From the NCBI GenBank assembly GCA_022562335.1, contig JADFPM010000080.1, positions 1 to 9,780 on the forward strand: a stretch of 9,780 nt of DNA, given 5' to 3'. The stretch is from Chloroflexota bacterium (GTDB lineage Bacteria; Chloroflexota; Dehalococcoidia; Lucifugimonadales; UBA3495). Below, one piece after another: positions 1 to 6,501 of the stretch (position 1 is the stretch's first letter; each line of letters starts with the position of its first letter). The notes under the pieces are model-generated. The model saw only the letters and a list, made by a program, of their open reading frames with translations, searched no databases and was not told the DNA's origin. Both the position numbers and the translations under genes were made by a program.

Positions 1-128
1 GTGATCCCGAGATTTTTCCGGGCCTGTAGATACTCGTTCTTGCGGGGCCCTTTCATTTCGGCGATTGTTGCTTTCCATGCATCGGTCTTGCCGGCCTGGA
101 TGGGGACCGCGAATACTGTTGATGGCAT
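1..128 (-). CDS. N-terminal fragment of a small hypothetical protein (possibly DUF6176-like), cut by the window edge
   Basis: The complement of 126-128 is an ATG preceded by GGAGGT (complement of 136-141) with 7-base spacing, a strong ribosome binding site. The frame stays open for 42 codons to the window edge. It begins MPSTVFAVPIQAGK and continues with a GPRKNEY segment and a basic helix ending KNLGI. The pattern of a hydrophobic first strand, 'PI.AGK', a Trp-containing helix and 'GPR..EY' resembles short proteins of about 100 residues found in Chloroflexota and Actinobacteria that I associate with DUF6176. That assignment is from memory of the family's look and is uncertain. No function is known to me. 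It is divergent from the propeller gene, with 217 bases between the two starts. Confidence 0.6.
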   Translation of the reverse strand, partial: MPSTVFAVPIQAGKTDAWKATIAEMKGPRKNEYLQARKNLGI

Positions 129-345
129 AGCTGACACCTCCGTCCTTTAGACATTTGGGAATCTGCCCGGAATCTAAATCATCAGATGTTGGGCGGCAGT
201 TTAGCAGCGTGCACGAATGGCGTCAAACGTGATAGCGGCCCGTTGCCATCAGCGGTCCGGTGAATCCGCCGCCCTTCTCGCAACTGACGTATAATTAGCC
301 GACTGCAATTCGGAGCGGAGGCTCGACACCAGGAGGGGATCTGCT
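129..345. promoter_or_regulatory. Divergent intergenic region between the edge gene and the propeller gene
   Basis: These 217 bases separate two divergently transcribed genes and must hold both promoters. On the + strand there is a perfect TATAAT at 290-295 but no recognisable -35 at the usual distance. On the - strand the best -10-like hexamer is TAGATT (complement of 171-176), which is weak. I see no repeat, RNA gene or further coding sequence. Confidence 0.5.
290..295 (+). promoter_or_regulatory. Candidate -10 box (TATAAT) for the propeller gene
   Basis: Perfect sigma-70-type -10 hexamer ending 50 bases before the ATG at 346. The spaced -35 position (about 267-272) is CG-rich and does not match TTGACA. 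A transcript would start near 302, giving a leader of about 44 bases. Confidence 0.5.
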
Positions 346-1347
346 ATGACACAGGGGAATGACTTGCACCGCAGGATTTACGTCGGGACCCACGACGGCG
401 TATGTGCCTTGAACACCTCCGACGGTGGGATCACCTGGAAACGGGGCAAGATGACGCCACTGGCCAATGCCGCCGCCCGCCTGTCGGTGAGCCCGGTAGA
501 ACCTAGCCACGCCTATTTAGCCGCCTACGAGGCGGGTGTCTTCAAAACGGTCGATGGGGGCGATACCTGGCGGCATCTGACGTCATATCCCACCGGTTAC
601 GCCCACAGCGTGTTGGCGCATCCTAAAGATCCAGGAACTGTTTTCGTCGGCAGCGAGCCGGCGGCCCTGTTCCGCTCCAGTGACGGCGGCGAATCCTGGG
701 AAGAATGCGCCGGCTTTCAAGAAGTGCCCGAGTCTGATACGTGGACCTTCCACGGAGGCCGGCTCTCCCACGTGCGGGAGTTGCGAACCGAGCCCGGCGA
801 CCCGGACACGATGTATGCCGGCATAGAGGTCGGGGGAATAGTAAAGTCCAGCGACGGGGGCAAAAGTTGGACTCAGATGCAAGGACTGCATGACGACATC
901 CACCTGGTCAACATCAGCGATGCGGATCCTCGCCGGGTCTACGTGGCCACCGCTCAGGCCCCGTATCGTAGCGACGACGGCGGCGGCCATTGGGAAGTGA
1001 TCAACAATGGACTTGAACGCCGATACACCCTGCACATCAGCGCGGCACCCCACGACGCCGACTTGGTGCTGGTCACCGTGTCGGAAAACGCCCGCCGGAG
1101 CAATCCCCAGTTCTACCGTTCCACCGACGGCGGAAACCAGTGGAAATTGATTGAATCAGTCGGGGCCGGCGATGACATGGTCGTGGCCATCGACTGGGAC
1201 CCCGTCATTCAGAACCGGGTATATGCAGGCACCGATAGCGGCAAGATCTATTGCAGCGACGATGCCGGCCAGCAGTGGACCCCGGTGCAGGTAGACCTGC
1301 CCACCATCGCGATTGGCGCCATGGTGGTGGCGGCGACTTCCGCGTAA
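346..1347 (+). CDS. Seven-repeat BNR/Asp-box beta-propeller protein
   Basis: A 333-residue protein whose ATG follows AGGAGG at 331-336 by 9 bases. It holds seven regularly spaced Asp-box repeats of the type S-x-D-x-G-G-x-x-W, with the closing Trp at residues 31, 75, 118, 175, 216, 266 and 311. One repeat is slightly degenerate (SDDAGQQW). Each is preceded by a 'P.DP..VY.G' strand motif, as in sialidase, sortilin and Ycf48-like propellers. Seven boxes suggest a complete seven-bladed propeller. There is no signal peptide or membrane segment, so it is probably cytoplasmic. Automatic pipelines often label such proteins sialidase or glycosyl hydrolase, but I see no separate catalytic domain or arginine triad to support that. 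A binding or scaffold role is more cautious. It has its own promoter candidate and ends before a strong hairpin, so it looks monocistronic. Confidence 0.9.
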   Translation: MTQGNDLHRRIYVGTHDGVCALNTSDGGITWKRGKMTPLANAAARLSVSPVEPSHAYLAAYEAGVFKTVDGGDTWRHLTSYPTGYAHSVLAHPKDPGTVFVGSEPAALFRSSDGGESWEECAGFQEVPESDTWTFHGGRLSHVRELRTEPGDPDTMYAGIEVGGIVKSSDGGKSWTQMQGLHDDIHLVNISDADPRRVYVATAQAPYRSDDGGGHWEVINNGLERRYTLHISAAPHDADLVLVTVSENARRSNPQFYRSTDGGNQWKLIESVGAGDDMVVAIDWDPVIQNRVYAGTDSGKIYCSDDAGQQWTPVQVDLPTIAIGAMVVAATSA

Positions 1348-1399
1348 CGGGTCAACCCCGTTGTCCATCCCAATTTTCTAGCCCGGTCTGGCCGTCGAA

Positions 1400-1433
1400 A
1401 CGAAACTCCCCGGCAATATCCGGGGAGTTTCGT
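1400..1433 (+). terminator. Perfect 14-bp hairpin downstream of the propeller gene
   Basis: Arms 1400-1413 and 1420-1433 pair perfectly around a six-base loop (CAATAT). The core is ACTCCCCGG against CCGGGGAGT. It lies 52 bases after the stop codon. There is no T-run after the stem; the T's are inside the right arm (GTTTCGT). It is symmetrical enough to act on either strand. The role as terminator or 3'-end stabiliser is inferred from position and stem strength. Confidence 0.65.
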
Positions 1434-1515
1434 GGCCGAATGGATCGGCCGGCTTGCTCCTGCCTCTGCCACAACCACCCTCACGTTCCACCCGGTGAGC
1501 ACCGTTCCCACGGAC

Positions 1516-1521
1516 TATAAT
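1516..1521 (+). promoter_or_regulatory. Candidate -10 box (TATAAT) for the 89-residue hypothetical
   Basis: Perfect TATAAT ending 77 bases before the preferred ATG at 1599. No convincing -35 lies 16-18 bases upstream. It follows the 1400-1433 hairpin, fitting a new transcription unit. Confidence 0.45.
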
Positions 1522-1598
1522 GTTCCTGGCAAGCCACCAACGACAAACCAAGCCAAATGGCGCGATCGTAAAAATTCACATGGGCAGAGGAGATGCGC

Positions 1599-1868
1599 AT
1601 GAATGTTTATTGGAGAACTGTGAGACGGGGTCAGAACCTGGTCATTGGCGACGATGAAGGGCAAGAGGAGATCATTGGCGGGTACCGGGAGTCCAAGCGC
1701 GGAATAGACGCCTACGCCAAAACCACCGGGTACGACCCGGACCGTTCCAAGAAGGGGTTTGAGACGTTGGAAGACGCCAAGGCCTTTGTGGAAGCCTTCA
1801 GCCCCTGGGATCTTTTTGGAGCCCGTGGAGTCACGGTTGATCCCGAGGTAAAACCGATACTGGAATAG
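1599..1868 (+). CDS. Small hypothetical protein of 89 residues
   Basis: Two in-frame ATGs exist, at 1593 and 1599. The Shine-Dalgarno AGAGGAG at 1586-1592 directly abuts the first and is 6 bases from the second, so 1599 is preferred (protein starting MNVYWRTVRRG). The protein is soluble and charged, with no signal peptide or membrane helix. It opens with a beta-strand-like segment (VYWRTVRRGQNLVIGD), then a helix-rich middle containing 'ESKRGIDAYAKTTGYDPD' and 'ETLEDAKAFVEAF', then a hydrophobic 'PWDLFGARGV' tail. I do not recognise the family. Codon usage is GC-rich like the neighbours, supporting a real gene. It sits 125 bases before the Mo-subunit gene on the same strand and could be co-transcribed with it, since no clear promoter lies between them. 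Confidence 0.7.
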   Translation: MNVYWRTVRRGQNLVIGDDEGQEEIIGGYRESKRGIDAYAKTTGYDPDRSKKGFETLEDAKAFVEAFSPWDLFGARGVTVDPEVKPILE

Positions 1869-1888
1869 CCTCCGGGACTGGGCTCGAA

Positions 1889-1929
1889 CCGGGGTTGACG
1901 CGGCAGCACGATCACCCGATCAACCCCGG
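1889..1929 (+). repeat. Inverted repeat between the small gene and the Mo-subunit gene
   Basis: CCGGGGTTGA at 1889-1898 is perfectly complementary to TCAACCCCGG at 1920-1929, with a 21-base loop. A second short stem (AGGGGC 1934-1939 with GCCCCT 1959-1964) follows. No T-run follows either. It could be an operator-like palindrome, an mRNA processing or stability element, or an attenuator before the Mo-subunit gene. Which one cannot be told from the sequence. Confidence 0.5.
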
Positions 1930-1993
1930 CAAAAGGGGCATCAACCTCAAGACCAACGGCCCCTGATACACCCATGCTAGCGGAGAGATATAA

Positions 1994-4219
1994 ATGACCA
2001 CTTATACCAACATCGGCCGGTCCGTCCCCAGGCTGGATGCCCAGGAAAAGGTTACCGGCGGAGCGCTGTACACCGCTGACATCGACCTGCCCGATACCCT
2101 ATGGGGCGTTGCGTTGCGCAGCCCGTTGCCCCACGCCCGCATCGTCAATATCGACGTGTCCAAGGCATTGGCGGTGCCGGGGGTCCACGCGGTCCTCACC
2201 GGAGAAGACGTGCGGGGCATCCGGTACGGGCGGCGGCTGTACGACGTGCCGATATTGGCGGAGGATAAAGTGCGTTTCATCGGCGAGAGGGTCGCCGCCG
2301 TGGCCGCCGCGGACCGGGACGCCGCCGAAGAGGCCCTGCTGCTGATCGACGTGGAATACGAAGAGCTGCCCGCCGTTTTCGAGCCGCTGGAAGCCCTGGA
2401 GCCCGGCGCCCCGATCCTGCATCCCGACGTCAATAGCTACGTTGGCCTGCCCGCCCTGCTGGACTCGCCCTCCAACGCCTTTGTCAGCGAAACATGGGGG
2501 AAAGGAGACATCGAGTTGGGGTTCAGCCAGGCCGACCTGATAGTGGAGAATACGTTCACCGTTCCCCGGCAGCACCAGGCATACCTGGAGACCCATACCT
2601 GTTTGGTCTGGCTTGACGACCAGGGGCGGGTACAGATATGGGCTTCGTGCAAGGTGCCCTACGCCATCAAGCAACAATTGTCGGCGGCCTTGGGCCTTCC
2701 CGAAGAGCGCATCCGGCTGAACCCGGTCAACATCGGCGGCGACTTCGGCGGCAAGGGCTCGCCGATGAACATACCGCTGACCTATTTCCTGGCGGTGCGC
2801 ACCGGACGGCCGGTGAAGATGGTGATGGAGTGGGTGGAGGAGTTCATCGCCGGCAACCCCCGCCACGCCGCGTTGATCCAGATGAAAACCGGCGTCAAGC
2901 GGGACGGGACCCTGGTGGCCCACCAATCCAGGGTATTGTTCAACAGCGGCGCCTACGGAGGCTTCAAACCCGCCCCCGGCGTTAACCTGGGCGGCGCGTC
3001 CAAGGCCGGCGGGCCATACAAGATCCCCCACGTTCAACTTGAGGGCGTCCAGGTGTACACCAACACCGTCCCCGGCGGCTTCATGCGCGCCCCCGGCGAG
3101 CCCCAGGCCGTATTCGCCGCCGAATCCCAGATGGACCTGGTGGCCCGTGAATTGGGCATGGACCCGTTGGAATTCCGCCGGAAGAACCTGATCGAGGAGG
3201 GCGACGAAAACCCCACCGGCACCGTCTATACCAACATCAGGGCCAAAGAGACTTTGGAGGCCGCGATATCGGCTTCCGGCTACGGAACCCCCAAAGCGCC
3301 CAACGTGGGCCGGGGCATAGCGATGGGCGACCGTCCCGTGGCCGGCGGCGAGTGCCACGCGTCGGTCACCATGAGCCAAGACGGCGCCGTGACGGTGCAC
3401 ACGTCTATCTTCGAGCCGGGCACCGGCACCTACACGCTCCTGCGGCAGATAGTCGCCGAAGAGCTGGGGGTTCTCGCCGAAGATATCAAGGTGGAGGTGT
3501 GGGACACCGACGCCGTGCCCTTCGACACCGGGGTCGGCGGCAGCCGAGTGACCCGGGTGGCGGGACTGGCGGCATATCGAGCGGCCACCGAAGCGTCCAA
3601 AGAGATGCTGAGCGTGGCCGCCGACCTGCTGGGCTGGCCCGAAGAGCAGACGTCGATCCGGGGCGCAAACGTGGTGCGCCGGGACACTTCAGAAAGCAGG
3701 CCGTGGGCCGAGCTATTGGCCCAATTGGGGCGGCCGGTGGTGGCCAGGGGCCACGTATTGGACCCAGAGCGCTCTCCCACGTCGTCTTTCACCGCCCAGG
3801 TGGCCGAGGTGTCGGTTGACCCGGAGACCGGCGAGGTGACCCTCCTGCGCTTCACCACGGCCCACGACGTGGGGAAGGTGCTCAACCCGGTGGACCACCA
3901 GGGCCAGATCGACGGCGCGGTGATCCAGGGCATCGGCTACGCCCTGACCGAGGACCTGAACGTGGAGGAAGGCCGGGTCACCGGCCCCAACTTCGGCGAA
4001 TACAAGATACTAAACATCCGGGACATACCCGAATTGAAGACGGTCCTCTTGGAATCGGAGATCGGGCCGGGGCCCTACAACTCCCGGGGCATCGGCGAAA
4101 ACCCCTGCGGCCCGGTGGCGCCGGCCATCGCCAACGCCGTGGCCGACGCCGTGGGCGCCAGAATCAAAGACCTGCCCATCTACGCCGAGAAGGTGCGCCG
4201 CGCGCTGTTGGACAACTAG
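1994..4219 (+). CDS. Xanthine dehydrogenase-family molybdopterin-binding (large) subunit
   Basis: A 741-residue molybdenum hydroxylase catalytic subunit. Such enzymes hydroxylate or oxidise N-heterocycles, aldehydes or aromatic CoA esters using water and pass electrons to 2Fe-2S and FAD partners. Residues about 18-125 form the a/b hammerhead domain ('RLDAQEKVTGGALYTADI', 'IGERVAAVAAADRDAAEEA'). The two Mo-cofactor domains follow, with PRQHQAYLE at 191-199, GGDFGGKGS at 248-256, the substrate-pocket-type loop FMRAPGE at 363-369, VGGSRVTR at 514-521, and GIGENP with the expected catalytic Glu at 702. The CO-dehydrogenase active-site loop with the CSFR cysteine is absent, so it is not CoxL. Length is near that of nicotinate dehydrogenase or hydroxybenzoyl-CoA reductase large subunits. 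The substrate is unknown. The upstream context is GAGAG at 1982-1986 before ATAAATG, a weak-to-moderate ribosome binding site. No small, medium or accessory subunit lies in the window, so partners must be encoded elsewhere. Confidence 0.93.
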   Translation: MTTYTNIGRSVPRLDAQEKVTGGALYTADIDLPDTLWGVALRSPLPHARIVNIDVSKALAVPGVHAVLTGEDVRGIRYGRRLYDVPILAEDKVRFIGERVAAVAAADRDAAEEALLLIDVEYEELPAVFEPLEALEPGAPILHPDVNSYVGLPALLDSPSNAFVSETWGKGDIELGFSQADLIVENTFTVPRQHQAYLETHTCLVWLDDQGRVQIWASCKVPYAIKQQLSAALGLPEERIRLNPVNIGGDFGGKGSPMNIPLTYFLAVRTGRPVKMVMEWVEEFIAGNPRHAALIQMKTGVKRDGTLVAHQSRVLFNSGAYGGFKPAPGVNLGGASKAGGPYKIPHVQLEGVQVYTNTVPGGFMRAPGEPQAVFAAESQMDLVARELGMDPLEFRRKNLIEEGDENPTGTVYTNIRAKETLEAAISASGYGTPKAPNVGRGIAMGDRPVAGGECHASVTMSQDGAVTVHTSIFEPGTGTYTLLRQIVAEELGVLAEDIKVEVWDTDAVPFDTGVGGSRVTRVAGLAAYRAATEASKEMLSVAADLLGWPEEQTSIRGANVVRRDTSESRPWAELLAQLGRPVVARGHVLDPERSPTSSFTAQVAEVSVDPETGEVTLLRFTTAHDVGKVLNPVDHQGQIDGAVIQGIGYALTEDLNVEEGRVTGPNFGEYKILNIRDIPELKTVLLESEIGPGPYNSRGIGENPCGPVAPAIANAVADAVGARIKDLPIYAEKVRRALLDN

Positions 4220-4235
4220 GCTGTCAAACCAGCCT
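4218..4235. terminator. Weak hairpin in the convergent gap after the Mo-subunit gene
   Basis: AGGCTG (4218-4223) pairs with CAGCCT (4230-4235) around TCAAAC, overlapping the stop codon of the Mo-subunit gene. It lies in a 59-base convergent gap, where a bidirectional terminator would be expected. The stem is only 6 bp and no T-run follows, so this is tentative. Confidence 0.3.
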
Positions 4236-4278
4236 TCACCAATCAGCTTGCGGACCTATCTGACGATTCAGCAATCCC

Positions 4279-5253
4279 CTACAGTTTCAGCAACTTCTCG
4301 GCGTTGCCGCTGAGTATCTTGGCCTTGTCTTCGGCGCTCAATGGAATGGTTGGTATCCAGTCGGCGGCGGGTTGGTTGTCGACGAATGGGTAATCGACGG
4401 AGAAGAGGATGCGGTCTACACCCATCTCCATGACGCAGCACAGCAGGGCGGGGTTGGAGAAAAAACCGCTGGTGGTGATCCAGAAGTGCTTGCAGAAATA
4501 ATCCCGGAACGAGAATGAGGTGTCCCGGTTGCCCTGACGCGCCAGGGCCTGGTTGATCCGCCACAAATAGAATGGCAGGCCCTCGCCCAGGTGGCCCAGG
4601 ATGATCTTCACGCCGGGATAGGCGTCAAACACCCCCGACAGCACCAGCCTGATGCCCTGGGTGGCGGTTTCCACGGTGAACCCCCAGCCGGCGGTGAGCA
4701 GGGAGGGAAAATCCTTCAGGTAGTCCTGGTAGTAGGCTTCCACCACCGCGGGATGGGGCGTGGCCGGGTGCACGTACAGCGGTACGTCCAGTTCCTGGGC
4801 CACCTGGAAGATGGGCCAGAACCGCTTGTCGTCGAAGAACACGCCGTTGGTCAGGCCGTGCACCATGGCGCCTTTGAACCCCAACCTGGTGACGCAACGC
4901 TCTAACTCGGCGGCGGCGGCCAAGGGATCGGGGGTGGGCAGGGCGGCGAAGGCGGCAAACCGGTCTGGGTGAGCGCCCACGATATCGTATAGCCGGTCGT
5001 TGGCGTTGCGGGCCAGTTTGACCGAGGTTTCCGCGTCACCCCGCTGGGTGGACGGCGCGCCGTGGGACAACACCTGGAAATCGATGCCCGCTTCGTCCAT
5101 CTCCTGAATCCGCAATTCGCTGTAGTCGTACAACCGCTCGATGATGGGAGACCTCCTGCGCACCGCGTCGCCGTCTTGGAAAGTCTCAGCGACCTCCCGG
5201 TCCCAATAGTGCTCTTCTATGGCGATGATTCGCGGGTTGGCTTTATTCGTCAT
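4279..5253 (-). CDS. Amidohydrolase-family metal-dependent decarboxylase (gamma-resorcylate decarboxylase-like)
   Basis: A 324-residue Amidohydro_2 TIM-barrel protein. The open frame extends further upstream, but the ATG at 5253 (MTNKANPRIIAIEEH) has GAGGT 7 bases ahead (complement of 5261-5265), and the family normally starts just before the first strand. Metal-ligand motifs of the decarboxylase branch are present: E-E-H at 13-15 (E13 and H15), H162 in VHPATP, H221 in GHLGEGLP, and D287 in FSVDYPF. The stretches 'AFAALP..DP', 'GFKGAMVHG', 'FWITTSGFF' and 'GVDRILFSVDYPF' closely follow gamma-resorcylate (2,6-dihydroxybenzoate) decarboxylases and ACMSD relatives. The likely role is non-oxidative decarboxylation of a hydroxylated aromatic acid, or hydrolysis of a related compound, in the cytoplasm. 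The exact substrate is uncertain. It is convergent with the Mo-subunit gene and divergent from oxidoreductase 1. Confidence 0.9.
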   Translation of the reverse strand: MTNKANPRIIAIEEHYWDREVAETFQDGDAVRRRSPIIERLYDYSELRIQEMDEAGIDFQVLSHGAPSTQRGDAETSVKLARNANDRLYDIVGAHPDRFAAFAALPTPDPLAAAAELERCVTRLGFKGAMVHGLTNGVFFDDKRFWPIFQVAQELDVPLYVHPATPHPAVVEAYYQDYLKDFPSLLTAGWGFTVETATQGIRLVLSGVFDAYPGVKIILGHLGEGLPFYLWRINQALARQGNRDTSFSFRDYFCKHFWITTSGFFSNPALLCCVMEMGVDRILFSVDYPFVDNQPAADWIPTIPLSAEDKAKILSGNAEKLLKL

Positions 5254-5302
5254 TGGCCGTACCTCATAGCGGATATTTGCGTCCAGGGCATTAGTCCAGG
5301 GT

Positions 5303-5308
5303 ATTATT
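5303..5308 (-). promoter_or_regulatory. Tentative -10 box for the amidohydrolase
   Basis: The complement reads AATAAT, one base from the consensus, and would place a transcript start about 43 bases before the ATG at 5253, similar to leaders elsewhere in this window. CTATAT (complement of 5319-5324) is an alternative. No -35 is clear. Confidence 0.3.
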
Positions 5309-5372
5309 GGGGGCCGGGATATAGCCGCCGCTGGAATGATGGGGCGGGCTATCTCGGGCCGGCACGCCATAG

Positions 5373-5378
5373 TAGTAT
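5373..5378 (+). promoter_or_regulatory. Candidate -10 box (TAGTAT) for oxidoreductase 1
   Basis: TAGTAT lies 63 bases before the ATG at 5442. The same hexamer occurs at 6422-6427 before the next gene. There is no clear -35. A start near 5385 would put the tandem 13-bp repeat inside the leader. Confidence 0.35.
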
Positions 5379-5393
5379 GGCGCCGCAATGATT

Positions 5394-5420
5394 CAACGAA
5401 TTCAGGCAACGAATTCAGGC
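5394..5420 (+). repeat. Tandem 13-bp direct repeat in the leader of oxidoreductase 1
   Basis: CAACGAATTCAGG occurs at 5394-5406 and again, head to tail, at 5407-5419, with the next base (C) also matching the start of a third unit. The copies are identical. The array ends 8 bases before the Shine-Dalgarno GGGAGGG at 5428-5434, so it lies in the untranslated leader if the ATG at 5442 is used. Confidence 0.9.
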
Positions 5421-5441
5421 CGAACCTGGGAGGGACACACC

Positions 5442-6383
5442 ATGAAGATCGGCATGTCGCTGACATCGAGCTACTCCATCAGCCGGGACAGCACCGTGAT
5501 TATGGAAAACCTGGTCGAAGAGGTCAAGCTGATGGCCCAACTGGGGTTTGATTCCTTCTCGTTGGGCGACCATCACCTGACCGCCGACCATTACGTGGCG
5601 GTGCTTCCGGCCATATCCAGCTTGTCGTCCATCAGCGGCGATATGCGGTTGCTGCCCCTGTTCCTGCTGCCCTTCTACAATCCCATCCTGTTGGCGGAAC
5701 AACTGGCCACCCTGGACGTCATCAGCGGCGGACGCATCACCGTGATCAACGCCCTGGGATACGACCCGGCGGCGTTCACCGCCTTTGGGACATCCCAGAG
5801 GGTCAGGGTTTCCCGGTTTGAGGAGACCTTCGAGATCATGCGGCTGCTATTGGAGAAGGACGGCGTCACCTACCAGGGCCGCCACTATTCCATCGACGCG
5901 CCCATATCCCTGAATCCCAAGCCCATCTCCCAACCGCTCCCCATGTGGATCGCCGGTGGCGCCGAACCCGCCATAAAACGGGCCGCCAGGATGGGCGATG
6001 GCTGGGCCATCGTGCCTGGTTGGACGCCGGACGTGGTCAAGCAGGGGATTCAGGTCTACCGGGACTCTCTGGCAGAACTCGGGCGCGACGAACGGGACAT
6101 GGACATCGTGCTCCGGCGAGACACCCACCTGGCTCCCACCTCGGACGCCGGCCATCGGGAAGCCCAGACGCTCTTCGAGAATGGATACAGGGGGTTCACC
6201 GCCCAGCAAGTGGAGCAATCCCTGATCACCGGAGGCCCCGCCGAATGCATCGAATACCTGGAAGACATGGAGCGGGCAGGGGTCACCCACGTCTTGTTCC
6301 GCTGCGCCCTGGACGAACGGGAACAGGCCCTGCAGACCATCCGGGTGTTGGGCAACGACGTGATACCCCATTTCAAGCGGTGA
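5442..6383 (+). CDS. LLM-class (luciferase-like) flavin-dependent oxidoreductase 1
   Basis: A 313-residue TIM-barrel protein of the bacterial luciferase-like family, which uses FMN or F420 for monooxygenation or hydride transfer. An in-frame ATG exists at 5388, but the ATG at 5442 follows GGGAGGG by 7 bases and begins MKIGMSLTSSYS, the usual first strand of the fold, so it is preferred. Seen motifs are GFDSFSLGDHH (35-45), 'AEQLATLDVISGGRITVINALGYDPAAF' with the family's typical 'D..S.GR', and MWIAGGAEPAIKRAARMGDGW starting at 168. Length is typical of single-domain LLM proteins. The sequence alone does not decide between FMNH2 and F420H2, nor the substrate. It is divergent from the amidohydrolase. 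The gap to the next gene (118 bases) has its own promoter candidate, so co-transcription is possible but not required. Confidence 0.92.
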   Translation: MKIGMSLTSSYSISRDSTVIMENLVEEVKLMAQLGFDSFSLGDHHLTADHYVAVLPAISSLSSISGDMRLLPLFLLPFYNPILLAEQLATLDVISGGRITVINALGYDPAAFTAFGTSQRVRVSRFEETFEIMRLLLEKDGVTYQGRHYSIDAPISLNPKPISQPLPMWIAGGAEPAIKRAARMGDGWAIVPGWTPDVVKQGIQVYRDSLAELGRDERDMDIVLRRDTHLAPTSDAGHREAQTLFENGYRGFTAQQVEQSLITGGPAECIEYLEDMERAGVTHVLFRCALDEREQALQTIRVLGNDVIPHFKR

Positions 6384-6421
6384 GGATTCGCGGCCATTTC
6401 CCTAGCCACCGGCGGCGGTGT

Positions 6422-6427
6422 TAGTAT
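6422..6427 (+). promoter_or_regulatory. Candidate -10 box (TAGTAT) for the jelly-roll gene
   Basis: TAGTAT ends 74 bases before the ATG at 6502 and matches the element at 5373-5378. The predicted start, near 6434, falls at the foot of the leader hairpin 6433-6477. No -35 is recognisable. Confidence 0.35.
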
Positions 6428-6432
6428 GCGGT

Positions 6433-6477
6433 TTGGCCGGGTCCGCCGGGGTATGCCTATCGGGCTTTGGCGGCCAA
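6433..6477 (+). promoter_or_regulatory. Leader stem with an alternative pairing before the jelly-roll gene
   Basis: TTGGCCG (6433-6439) pairs with CGGCCAA (6471-6477) across a 31-base loop. CCGCC (6443-6447) can instead pair with GGCGG (6469-6473), which would break the first stem. The structure ends 11 bases before the Shine-Dalgarno AAGGTG at 6489-6494. A regulatory leader is possible, but short GC pairings are common in GC-rich DNA. Confidence 0.3.
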
Positions 6478-6501
6478 GTATATCTATCAAGGTGAAATGA
6501 T

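Noticed and set aside
346..1347. Sialidase or glycosyl hydrolase function for the propeller
   Set aside because: Asp boxes are structural and occur in many unrelated propellers. No catalytic arginine triad or nucleophile arrangement could be identified.
2099..3400. Long minus-strand open frame (433 codons) antisense to the Mo-subunit gene
   Set aside because: It is fully inside a gene with clear motifs, and its translation is low-complexity Gly/His/Val-rich as expected for an antisense shadow of GC-rich coding DNA. No ribosome binding site was seen.
1994..4219. Aerobic CO dehydrogenase large subunit (CoxL)
   Set aside because: The active-site CSFR-type loop is missing; the equivalent region reads FMRAPGE.
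5388..5441. Upstream ATG at 5388 as start of oxidoreductase 1
   Set aside because: No ribosome binding site precedes it, and the added 18 residues come from the tandem repeat. The ATG at 5442 has GGGAGGG at ideal spacing and matches the fold's first strand.
5254..5466. N-terminal extension of the amidohydrolase by 71 residues
   Set aside because: The extension has no family similarity, crosses the divergent promoter region and overlaps the start of oxidoreductase 1. The internal ATG at 5253 has a proper Shine-Dalgarno sequence.
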